From the NCBI RefSeq assembly GCF_027484365.1, contig NZ_JAIXTC010000030.1:1-64000 (forward strand): a stretch of 64,000 bases of DNA, written 5' to 3'. Source of the stretch: Brevundimonas sp. (GTDB lineage: Bacteria; Pseudomonadota; Alphaproteobacteria; Caulobacterales; Caulobacteraceae). Position 1 is the first letter of the stretch, and every line of letters begins with the position of its first letter. The translations under genes were made by a program, and so were the position numbers. The notes under the pieces were generated by a model. It had not been told where the DNA came from, ran no database searches, and was given only the letters and a program-made list of their open reading frames with translations. This document shows positions 45,090 through 55,432 of the stretch, in pieces.

Positions 45090-45668
45090 ATGCGCCTTCG
45101 TCTCGCCGCCTCTCTTTTCGTCCTGGCCCTCGCCGCCCAGTCCCCGGCCCTCGCTCGCCAGGACGACGGCCCGGTCGTCACGGCCCGGGACGCCGGCGAA
45201 AGCACAGACTCGCTGCGGGCGCGCGAGGCCATCGCCTATGAGACACCGCTGCCGCGCGGTGCGCCGGAACAGGACTATCCGCTGGTGGCCTGGTGCGCCG
45301 CTCTCGTGGAGGGCCATATCGCGCTCGGCCGCAGCCTGACGACCGCCGACGATCTGGATCGCGACATCATCCGTCTGGGTGGTCTTGAGGCGGCGGATTT
45401 CCGCGATGCGCTCCGCGCCGGTCAGGGCCGCCAGACGCCTGCGACCCTCGCCGCCGCCCGCGCCGCAGAGGCGGACGCCGCCGCCAGATGGCTGCCCTTG
45501 CAGGCCCAGGAAGACGAACGGGCCCGCAGTGAGGCTTTCGGCCTGTTCTTCGGCCTGCCCGGCCGCTGCGAACACGCCGCCCGCCGGGTCCGCGAGAATA
45601 TCACGACCCCGCCGGTGACGCTCGATCAGGCCGGTCTGGACGAGGTCGGCGTACCGAAGGCGGAGTAG
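45090..45668 (+). CDS. Exported hypothetical protein
   Basis: A 192-residue protein with a signal peptide (LRLAASLFVLALAAQSPALA). The mature part is helical and charged, with two Cys (in LVAWCAALVEG and GRCEHAARRV) that may form a disulfide. No family recognised; related proteins are found in Caulobacteraceae. ATG 45090 is chosen for the signal peptide; the upstream frame crosses the terminator. Confidence 0.7.
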   Translation: MRLRLAASLFVLALAAQSPALARQDDGPVVTARDAGESTDSLRAREAIAYETPLPRGAPEQDYPLVAWCAALVEGHIALGRSLTTADDLDRDIIRLGGLEAADFRDALRAGQGRQTPATLAAARAAEADAAARWLPLQAQEDERARSEAFGLFFGLPGRCEHAARRVRENITTPPVTLDQAGLDEVGVPKAE

Positions 45669-45677
45669 GTTTTGCAG

Positions 45678-45819
45678 TCTCCTCCCTGTCGCTTAGCGAT
45701 GGGGAGGTGGGTGCGAGCTCTTCGCGAGCAGACGGAGGGGCTCTGACGGCGGCAAGAACCCCTCCGTCTCTCCGCTGCGCTCCGAGCCACCTCCCCACGC
45801 CTGCGGCGCAGGGAGGAGA
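45678..45819. repeat. Palindromic repeat element
   Basis: A 142-bp element with terminal inverted arms TCTCCTCCCTG (45678-45688) and CAGGGAGGAGA (45809-45819), inner arms GGGGAGGTGG / CCACCTCCCC and CAGACGGAGGGG / CCCCTCCGTCT. It fills most of the gap between the convergent exported-protein gene and metH and may work as a two-way terminator, but no T-run follows. Confidence 0.8.
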
Positions 45820-45824
45820 CCCGA

Positions 45825-48490
<2,666 letters not shown>

Positions 48491-48491
<1 letters not shown>

Positions 48492-49573
48492 CAGGCTACC
48501 AGTTCGAATGGTTCCAGCCCGGACAGCCGCATCGCCACCGGACGCTCGGGGATTTCCCGCGTCGGCAGTTTCGCGACGGCCTCGGCCGTGTGTTTGATGT
48601 GGTCGGGCGTCGTGCCGCAGCAGCCGCCGACGATGTTGACCAGGCCCGAAGCCGCCCATTCCTCGATGAAGTGGGCCGTCTGGTGCGGTTCCTCGTCATA
48701 CTGGCCCATGGCGTTGGGCAGGCCGGCGTTGGGATAGGCGGCGACCAGGGTGTCGGCGACGCGGCTCAGTTCGGCGATGAAGGGCCGCATAAGGTCCGCT
48801 CCAAGCGCGCAGTTGAAGCCGACGGCGAACGGCTTGGCGTGGCGCACGGAGTTCCAGAAGGCTTCCGCCGTCTGGCCCGACAGGGTCCGGCCCGAACGGT
48901 CGGTGATGGTGCCGGAAATCCAGATCGGCAGGGCTTCCATGCCCTCGTCCTCGAGGTCCTTGATCGCCTTGATCGCCGCCTTGCAGTTCAGCGTGTCGGT
49001 GATGGTCTCGATCAGATAGAGGTCGACCCCGCCCTCGTTCAGGGCGCGGATTTGATGGCGATAGGCCTCATAGACCTGGTCGAAGGTGACCAGACGCGCG
49101 CCGGGATCGTTCACGTCCGACGACATGGACAGCATCTTGTTCAGCGGCCCGATCGAACCGGCGGCGAAGCGCGGCTTGTGCGGCTCCTTCTCGGTCCAGC
49201 GGTCGGCGGCGGCGCGGGCCAGTTTCGCCCCTTCCAGATTAATGTCCCAGACCGCCTGTTCGTCGAGCTTGTAGTCGTCCTGGGCGATGACCGTGCCGGA
49301 GAAGGTGTTGGTTTCGGAGATGTCCGCGCCGGCGCCGAAATACTGGTCGTGAAGGTCAGAGATGACGTCCGGGCGGGTGATGCACAGGATGTCGTTGTTG
49401 CCCTTCATCTGGTCTTTTTCGTTGTAGCCATTGGCTTCGACGAAGCGGTCGCCACGGAAGTCGGCCTCCTCCAGCCCGACGCGCTGGATCATCACGCCCC
49501 AGGATCCGTCGAGAACCAGGATGCGTTCGGCGGCGGCCCTGTGCAGGGCGGCGATGCGTTCGGCGCGGGTCAT
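48491..49573 (-). CDS. metH: Methionine synthase, homocysteine-binding part
   Basis: A 360-residue protein corresponding to the N-terminal homocysteine S-methyltransferase domain of MetH. Near the start is [20 protein letters not shown]. Zinc-binding Cys residues are expected in the FNCALGAD segment and the C-terminal [20 protein letters not shown] pair. It transfers the methyl group from the cobalamin subunit to homocysteine, so it must work with the gene that follows it, as a two-polypeptide MetH known from Caulobacter relatives. It overlaps metF by one base and the cobalamin part by one base. Confidence 0.94.
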
Positions 49574-50523
49574 CAGTCAGCCTTCTGTTCGCGGACACCA
49601 AGGACGCGGCAGATCGCATAGACCAGGTCGGCGCGGTTCAGGGTGTAGAAGTGGAAGTCGGAGAAACCCTCTTCCTGCAGTCGGGCGCAGGTCTCGGCAG
49701 CGACGGAGGCGGCCAGCAGCTTGCGCGTCTCCGGGTCGTCGTCGAGGCCTTCGAAATGGGCCGCCAGCCAGTCGGGCACAGAGGCGCCGCACGATCCGCA
49801 CATGCGCTGCAGACCGGCAAAGTTCGACACGGGCATGATCCCGGGGATCAGGGGGATAGTCACACCCGCAGCCCGCACCCGGTCGCGGAAGCGCAGGAAG
49901 GCGTCGATGTCGAAGAAGAACTGGCTGACCGCGCGGGTGGCGCCGGCGTCGATCTTGGCCTTGAGCACGTCTATGTCGTGGTCGATCGACGGGCTCTCCG
50001 GATGCTGTTCCGGATAGACGCCGACCGTGACGTCGAAGCCGCCGACGCGGCTGATGGCCCGGGTCAGTTCCGTGGCGTTGGCGTAGCCGTCGGCGCGGGG
50101 TTGATAGACGCCGCCGATCCCGGCGGCGCCGGGCGGGTCGCCGCGCAAGGCCACGATGTGGTTCACGCCGATCGACTTGTAGTCGCGGATGACCTCGTCG
50201 ACCTCGTCACGGCTGGCGTCGACGCAGGTCAGGTGGGCGGCGGGCTTCAGCGTGGTCTCGGTCAGCATCCGCTGCACGGTCCGGTGGGTCCGCTCACGGG
50301 TCGATCCGCCGGCGCCATAGGTCACCGAGACGAACTCGGGGTTCAGCGGCTCCAGCCGACGCACGGCCTCCCACAGGGTCTCTTCGGCCTTGTCGGTCTT
50401 GGGCGGGAAGAACTCGAACGAAACACGGACCGGATTGGCGTTCTGGCCCGCACGAGCCACCGGCCCCAACGGCGACAGCAGCAGGGCGCGGGCTTCAGCG
50501 AGAGAGGTGGCGTTGGCGGCCAT
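49573..50523 (-). CDS. metF: Methylenetetrahydrofolate reductase
   Basis: A 316-residue FAD enzyme reducing methylene- to methyl-tetrahydrofolate, the methyl donor for MetH. It contains VRVSFEFFPPKTDKAEETLW near residue 26 with the catalytic Glu, SVTYGAGGSTRERTHR, and HIVALRGDPPG. It begins one base within the regulator stop codon and ends one base within the homocysteine-domain start, so the operon is coupled throughout. Confidence 0.96.
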   Translation of the reverse strand: MAANATSLAEARALLLSPLGPVARAGQNANPVRVSFEFFPPKTDKAEETLWEAVRRLEPLNPEFVSVTYGAGGSTRERTHRTVQRMLTETTLKPAAHLTCVDASRDEVDEVIRDYKSIGVNHIVALRGDPPGAAGIGGVYQPRADGYANATELTRAISRVGGFDVTVGVYPEQHPESPSIDHDIDVLKAKIDAGATRAVSQFFFDIDAFLRFRDRVRAAGVTIPLIPGIMPVSNFAGLQRMCGSCGASVPDWLAAHFEGLDDDPETRKLLAASVAAETCARLQEEGFSDFHFYTLNRADLVYAICRVLGVREQKAD

Positions 50524-51497
50524 CAGGCGACGCTCCTTGATGCGACAGGGGCCAGCGTCTGCGGGCGGGTCGCGGTCCAGATGGTGACAGTCAGCCCTGC
50601 CTGGTCGGGGGGCAGGGCGATGGAGGCGGAGGCGTCGAGACCGGCTTCGACGAGCCAGCGCCCGATCTCGTCGTCGGCGAAGCCCAGCCTGCGGTGCTGG
50701 TGCTCCTCGCGCAGACGCTCGAGGTCGTGCGGCGCGAAATCGACGATCAGCAGCTTGCCGCCGGGGCTGACGACGCGGGCGGCTTCGGCCAGGGCGGCGC
50801 CGGGATCGGCGAGGTAGTGCAGCACCTGGTGCACCAGCACCAGATCGGCCGACTGGGCGGGCAGGCGAGTGGCGAAGATGTCGCCGTGGCGCAGCTCGAC
50901 CTTTTCCAGCCCGGCCCTGGCGACATTGGCCCGGGCGATGTTGAGCATGTTCTGGGACAGGTCGAGGCCGATCGACATCTTCGCCTTCTTCCCCAGAAGG
51001 GTCAGCATCCGCCCCGATCCGGTGCCCAGATCGACGACGCGCTCGAACGGACCCGGTCCGGCGGCGCGTTCGATGGCGCTCTCGACCGCCGTCTCGGAAA
51101 CATAGAGGGACCGGATGTGGTCCCAGCTCGGGGCGACCTGTTCGAAATAGGCGGCGGCCGCAGTGGCGCGTTCGTCGCGCACGGCGTCCAGCCGACGGTG
51201 ATCCGCCTCGCCTTCGGCGTCGTCGAGCAGGTCCAGAACGGTGTCGATCAGCCGCCGCGCCAGAGGTTCGTGCGACACACGGTAGAAGACGCGTGCGCCG
51301 TCAGGGAAGCGCTCGATCAGACCAGCATCGGCCATCAGCTTCAGATGGCGCGAGACGCGCGGCTGGCTCTGTTCCAGCACACGGCTCAGTTCCATCACCG
51401 AAAGCTCCTCGCCGGCCAGCAGCGACAGGATGCGCAGGCGCGTCGGCTCGCCCGCGGCGCGCAGGGCTTCGACTGTCTGATCGGCGGTCAGCGACAT
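50523..51497 (-). CDS. ArsR-type regulator fused to SAM-dependent methyltransferase (SahR-like)
   Basis: A 324-residue protein: an ArsR winged-helix domain (residues about 5-90; EPTRLRILSLLAGEELSVME, LEQSQPRVSRHLKLMADAGL) joined to a class I methyltransferase domain (about 140-310; RVVDLGTGSGRMLTLLGKKA, LDLSQNMLNIARANVARAGL). This fused form resembles SahR-type regulators that bind S-adenosylhomocysteine and control methionine genes; whether the domain methylates anything is unknown. It is the first gene of metF-metH and is preceded by a perfect palindrome. The ATG at 51497 is chosen by its N-terminal match; the upstream frame crosses the palindrome. Confidence 0.9.
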   Translation of the reverse strand: MSLTADQTVEALRAAGEPTRLRILSLLAGEELSVMELSRVLEQSQPRVSRHLKLMADAGLIERFPDGARVFYRVSHEPLARRLIDTVLDLLDDAEGEADHRRLDAVRDERATAAAAYFEQVAPSWDHIRSLYVSETAVESAIERAAGPGPFERVVDLGTGSGRMLTLLGKKAKMSIGLDLSQNMLNIARANVARAGLEKVELRHGDIFATRLPAQSADLVLVHQVLHYLADPGAALAEAARVVSPGGKLLIVDFAPHDLERLREEHQHRRLGFADDEIGRWLVEAGLDASASIALPPDQAGLTVTIWTATRPQTLAPVASRSVA

Positions 51498-51503
51498 GAT
51501 ATA

Positions 51504-51529
51504 ATCATATAAGGATATCCTTATATGAT
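51504..51529. promoter_or_regulatory. 26-bp palindromic operator upstream of the methionine operon
   Basis: A perfect 26-bp palindrome with centre AAGGATATCCTT and AT-rich flanks, starting 7 bases upstream of the regulator ATG on the minus strand. Its layout resembles the operator described for SahR-type ArsR proteins. A TATGAT element inside it, near the ATG, may be the -10 box, so binding would block the promoter and the transcript could be leaderless. Read together with the fused regulator, it indicates autoregulation in response to S-adenosylhomocysteine or SAM. Confidence 0.85.
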
Positions 51530-51549
51530 GTGAAGAAGGAAACGGCCGG

Positions 51550-52398
51550 TCAGGCCTTTGTCTGAGCGGTCCATGTCCGGAAGCCGACATGGGCCTTCGA
51601 CGGCGGCGCAGGCTCCGGCGAAGGGGCATCGGGCAGGGGGGCGAGACGGCGCTTGTTGACGTGTTCGGCCGGGGCCTCAGCGATCCTGTCGGGGAATTCG
51701 CCGCGGAAATAGAACCGTTGCCACGCCTGTTTGATCGCCTCGGGGTCTCCAGCGGCCATGCGGGTGTTGAAGTCGGTCCGCACCTCCGACCATTTCCGGT
51801 ACTGCAGGGCCAGGTCGCCGTCCGGGTCCATCGAGGCCCGCACCGGGACGAAGGCCTCGACCCGGTGATGCTGAACCGGCTGCAGGAAGCAGAAGGGCTC
51901 GTCCTTCTCGAACCGGATCACGCCGGGCGCGGTGAAACGCCAGTTCATCGTGAAGGGGTAGGGCAGCCAGTCGGTCTCGGTCAGACCCTCCAGAGCCTGG
52001 ATCCCGTGCTTGAACCGGTTCGGCACGCCCGAGGCCCGCATGGCCCAGCCGGGCGGGGTCCGGAACAGCCAGCCGGTGTGGAAGGTCAGCACCCCCTCGG
52101 TGAAGTGAGAGGCGGCGAAATGCTCGAAGAAGGTGGCGTCGTCATCGGGCCGGAACGCGATGGAATCCGCCCCCATCCGTCCGTCCCACTCGGCCTCGAA
52201 CCCGAAGGGGCACAGCAATTCCCACCCCGTGGTGTTGGCCATGGTCAGGGGCAGGCAGCGATAGGGATGGCGGCCCGCGAATTCGTCCATCCAGTCGCGC
52301 TCGGGCCGGCCCGGAACCATGCGCGGCGGGTCGTCCCGCATCGGATAGCATTCCAGCGTCAGGGCGGAGGATTCAGTCCGGGCGGCGATATCGGTCAA
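51550..52398 (-). CDS. DUF6065 family protein
   Basis: A 282-residue protein resembling the DUF6065 family. Segments include CYPMRDDPPRMVPGRPERDW, LPLTMANTTGWELLCPFGFE and TFHTGWLFRTPPGWAMRASG, rich in Trp and aromatic residues. The biochemical role is unknown. The start is uncertain: TTG 52398 fits the family start better than GTG 52443. No signal peptide. It lies 52 bases upstream of the methionine operon and 64 downstream of the hydroxyacid dehydrogenase on the same strand. Confidence 0.65.
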   Translation of the reverse strand: MTDIAARTESSALTLECYPMRDDPPRMVPGRPERDWMDEFAGRHPYRCLPLTMANTTGWELLCPFGFEAEWDGRMGADSIAFRPDDDATFFEHFAASHFTEGVLTFHTGWLFRTPPGWAMRASGVPNRFKHGIQALEGLTETDWLPYPFTMNWRFTAPGVIRFEKDEPFCFLQPVQHHRVEAFVPVRASMDPDGDLALQYRKWSEVRTDFNTRMAAGDPEAIKQAWQRFYFRGEFPDRIAEAPAEHVNKRRLAPLPDAPSPEPAPPSKAHVGFRTWTAQTKA

Positions 52399-52462
52399 GA
52401 GCGGGTCTCGTGTGGGGCGGCCGCACCCTGCCGCGACGACCACGGCCTTCGCAAGGCCGGTT

Positions 52463-53398
52463 TCAGGCGCTCTGCACGACCGGCGTGACCAGAGGCTCTC
52501 CCGACACGGCGGCGGCCAGGTTCCTCATCAGCAGGATCAGCATGCCCTGCACCGCCTCGGAGGTCGCGCCGCCAGTGTGCGGCGTCAGGACGACATTGGG
52601 CACGTCAGCCCAGCGCGCCGCCGGCGTCGGCTCGGTCTCGAACACGTCGAGCGCCGCCTGACCCAGCCGACCGGCCTTCAGGGCTTCGATCAGGGCGTCC
52701 TCGTCCACGAGCGACCCGCGCGCCACATTGACCAGCAGGCCGGTCGGCCCGAGCGCCTCGATCACCTCGGCCGAGATCAGTCCACGATTGCTCCCGTCCG
52801 CCCGGCAGGCCACCACCAGCACGTCCGAATCCCGGGCCAGTTCCAGCAGCGATCCGGCGCGCGGCCAGGGCGAGTCCTTCGCCCGAGGCCCCCACCAGGC
52901 GATCGGACAGCCCATGGCCTCGACCCGTTTCGCCACGGCCTCGCCGATCAGGCCGAGGCCGACAATCCCGACGCGGCGCCCCTTCATCGACGGCGTCATC
53001 AGCCGCGCGTCCATGGACCACTGGCCGGCCTTAAGGGTCCGGTCGCCATCCACGATCCGGCGCGACGCCGCCAGGAGCAGTCCCAGGGCATGGTCGGCCA
53101 CATCCTCGTGGTTCACCGCCGGGGCATGGGTCACCGGCAGGCCGCGCGCCTCGCACCAGTCCAGATCGATGCCGTCATAGCCCGAGGTGAAACAGGCGAT
53201 CAGCTTGAGGTTCGGCAAGCGCTCCAGCACCGCGATGTCCAGCGGATCCTCGCCTGCCACCACCACCGCCTCGATCAGGTCCTGCGCCGCGACAGGCGGA
53301 TGCTCCCAAAGCCGGTGGACGTTGTAGGCGCTCTCCAGAAACCCCGTGAGCGGCCCGAGCAGGGAGGGCATGATCAGAACGTGCGGGCGATGGGGCAT
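52463..53398 (-). CDS. D-isomer-specific 2-hydroxyacid dehydrogenase
   Basis: A 311-residue NAD(P)-dependent dehydrogenase of the D-2-hydroxyacid family, most like hydroxypyruvate/glyoxylate reductases. The Rossmann motif is GRRVGIVGLGLIGEAVAKRV (about residues 141-160); the catalytic Arg is in ACRADGSNRG or LVNVARGSLVDEDAL, with His in LTPHTGGAT and the Glu in DVFETEPTP. Substrate specificity cannot be read from sequence alone. Confidence 0.93.
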   Translation of the reverse strand: MPHRPHVLIMPSLLGPLTGFLESAYNVHRLWEHPPVAAQDLIEAVVVAGEDPLDIAVLERLPNLKLIACFTSGYDGIDLDWCEARGLPVTHAPAVNHEDVADHALGLLLAASRRIVDGDRTLKAGQWSMDARLMTPSMKGRRVGIVGLGLIGEAVAKRVEAMGCPIAWWGPRAKDSPWPRAGSLLELARDSDVLVVACRADGSNRGLISAEVIEALGPTGLLVNVARGSLVDEDALIEALKAGRLGQAALDVFETEPTPAARWADVPNVVLTPHTGGATSEAVQGMLILLMRNLAAAVSGEPLVTPVVQSA

Positions 53399-53437
53399 GG
53401 CCTGATCCTAACCCTCTCGCGGCGGTGGGGAAGAGGC

Positions 53438-54652
53438 GTGGACAGACAACTCTCTGTCGATCATAGACGCGCCGTGCAAACCGCTTCCGGTCCCGTTCGT
53501 CGCCTCGATCTGGACTGGATCCGGCTGTCGGCGTTCGGCCTGCTGATCCTGTACCATGTGGGCCTGGTCTATGCGCCTTACGACTGGCACATGCACAGCA
53601 CCCACACCTTCGAATGGATGCGCGAGGGGGTGCTGGTCACCAATCCCTGGCGGCTGACCTTGCTGTTCCTGGTCTCGGGCGCCGCGCTGCGCTTCATGAC
53701 CGCGCGCCGGACCGCCGGTCAGGTGGCCAGGGCGCGGGCGGAGCGTCTGATTCCGCCGCTGATCTTCGGGACCCTGGTGCTGGTGCCGATCCAGTCGTGG
53801 ATCGAGGCGATGGACAAGGGCGGCTGGAGCGGCGGGCTGCCCGGCTGGTGGTGGCACGAGTTCAGCCTCTCGGGCCTCTCGAACGGGGTGCCGGTCAACC
53901 ACCTGTGGTTCATCATCTACATCGCGGTCTACAGTGCTGTGGCGGTGCTGCTGATGCTGCGACCGGCGGATCTCGACCGGGCCGAGGCGGGGCTGACGCG
54001 GCTGTTGTCGGGCTGGAGGGTGATCGCGGTCCCGATCGTCTATCTGATCCTGATCCGTCTGACCCTGTTTCCGATGTTCGGCCTGACCAACCGGCTGACC
54101 CACGACTGGTACAACCACGCCCTGTCGCTGGGCGCCTTCCTGTTCGGCTTCCTGATCGTGCGCCAGGAGAGCATCTGGCGCGATCTGGAGCGCTACCGCT
54201 GGGTTGGCGTGATCCTGGCGGTCATCGCCCTGCCGATCATGATGATGCAGACCGCCCACCCGGGCGGCGGCGCCTTCTGGGGCATCCCCCGGGGAGTCGT
54301 GTTCGCGATCGACCAGTGGGCCGTGATCACGGCCATTCTCGGCTTCGGCAGCCTGTATCTGCGACGGGCCGACAGTCGGGTGCTGCACTACCTCAGCGAC
54401 GCGGTCTTCACCTGCTATCTCGCCCACCAGACCATCCTGGTGGTGGCGGTCTGGCTGATCCAGGACCGGGGTTGGCCCGCGCTCGTCGAGGCCCCGGTCC
54501 TGACCGTCATCACCATCGGCGGCAGTCTGCTGATCTATGAGATCGTGCGGCGCATCCCGTTGATCCGGCCGATCTGGGGCCTGAAACCGTTGAAGGCCAG
54601 GCCGGCCGCGCCCCCGGGCCTGCCGGCCGCGGAGCGCGGAGACCCCGCATGA
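53438..54652 (+). CDS. Acyltransferase 3 family membrane protein, OpgC-like
   Basis: A 404-residue multi-pass membrane protein with about ten hydrophobic helices. It begins with RRLDLDWIRLSAFGLLILYH, the signature of the acyltransferase 3 family (with the catalytic His), and NHLWFIIYIAVYSAVAVL. The sequence resembles OpgC/MdoC, which transfers succinyl groups to periplasmic glucans, and lies 0.8 kb upstream of opgH. The frame continues 342 codons upstream antisense to the dehydrogenase; GTG 53438, with GGGGAAGAGG upstream, is preferred. It overlaps the next gene by four bases. Confidence 0.8.
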   Translation: MDRQLSVDHRRAVQTASGPVRRLDLDWIRLSAFGLLILYHVGLVYAPYDWHMHSTHTFEWMREGVLVTNPWRLTLLFLVSGAALRFMTARRTAGQVARARAERLIPPLIFGTLVLVPIQSWIEAMDKGGWSGGLPGWWWHEFSLSGLSNGVPVNHLWFIIYIAVYSAVAVLLMLRPADLDRAEAGLTRLLSGWRVIAVPIVYLILIRLTLFPMFGLTNRLTHDWYNHALSLGAFLFGFLIVRQESIWRDLERYRWVGVILAVIALPIMMMQTAHPGGGAFWGIPRGVVFAIDQWAVITAILGFGSLYLRRADSRVLHYLSDAVFTCYLAHQTILVVAVWLIQDRGWPALVEAPVLTVITIGGSLLIYEIVRRIPLIRPIWGLKPLKARPAAPPGLPAAERGDPA

Positions 54653-55278
54653 ATTTGGCCCGGCCCGAACTGCGACAGGCGGCGCGCGGGCTGCTGCTCG
54701 TCGGGGTCGCCGCGCCGATCCTCGCCCTCGTGGCTGTGCTGATCGCGGCCGTGTCCTATGCCGGGTTCGACCACGCGCGTCAGTACCTGAGCGAACTGGG
54801 CGGCGAGACGGCGGCCCATCCCTGGATCTTCAATTTCGGGGTGCTGACCGCCGGCGTCATGACCGGAGTGGCGGGGATCGGATTCGGGCTGGCGGTGGTG
54901 ATCCTGACCCGCTCGCCGGTGTCAGCCGTGCTGGTCGGCCTGTTGTTCATTCTGGCCGGGATCGGGCTGGTGATGTCGAGCCTCTATCCCTGGCCTGACC
55001 CCAGACACATGGCGATCAATCTCGGGCTGGGGATTCAGCTGGCGCCGGTCTTCCTGCTGGTCGGACTGCGGCAGAGCCTTGAGCTGACCCGTCTGAAGCG
55101 CTTCCTGGTCGGGGTTTTCGTGATGATGGCGGTGCTGACCGTCCTGACCAAACATCTCGTGTTTCCCGGAACGGTGAACGATTTCAACGTCGGCTACTGG
55201 GAGCGCGCCTTTGCGATCGTTCTGGTCGGCTGGGTGGGCGTGGCGGCCCATCTCCTGAGACGCGCCCTCGTCCGCTGA
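54649..55278 (+). CDS. DUF998 family membrane protein
   Basis: A 209-residue integral membrane protein with six predicted helices, from LLLVGVAAPILALVAVLIAA to ERAFAIVLVGWVGVAAHLLR, matching the DUF998 family. DUF998 proteins have no established role. It overlaps the acyltransferase gene by four bases, so the two are coupled. It is followed by 154 bases with an inverted repeat before opgH. Confidence 0.75.
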   Translation: MNLARPELRQAARGLLLVGVAAPILALVAVLIAAVSYAGFDHARQYLSELGGETAAHPWIFNFGVLTAGVMTGVAGIGFGLAVVILTRSPVSAVLVGLLFILAGIGLVMSSLYPWPDPRHMAINLGLGIQLAPVFLLVGLRQSLELTRLKRFLVGVFVMMAVLTVLTKHLVFPGTVNDFNVGYWERAFAIVLVGWVGVAAHLLRRALVR

Positions 55279-55325
55279 GACCGGGCGCGCCGCGACAACG
55301 CATTTGCAACAAAAAGTGCCGTTAT

Positions 55326-55379
55326 CACCATTCCGTGATTGAAAATCGCGGAAGAGTGAACGAGAGTGCCGGAATGGTG
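55326..55379. promoter_or_regulatory. Inverted repeat upstream of opgH
   Basis: CACCATTCCG (55326-55335) and CGGAATGGTG (55370-55379), perfect 10-bp arms 34 bases apart, lie about 54-107 bases before opgH. Could be operator half-sites or a leader hairpin. Confidence 0.4.
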
Positions 55380-55432
55380 CGGCGCAACAACAGCGTCCGA
55401 ACTCTGACCGCGCGCGCCAAGGGGAATAATGC

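Noticed and set aside
52412..53437. A very long open frame (from 52412) continuing into the acyltransferase gene
   Set aside because: The first 342 codons run antisense to the D-2-hydroxyacid dehydrogenase, are rich in Arg, Pro and Gly and lack domains. The membrane protein begins clearly after GTG 53438 with a ribosome binding site.
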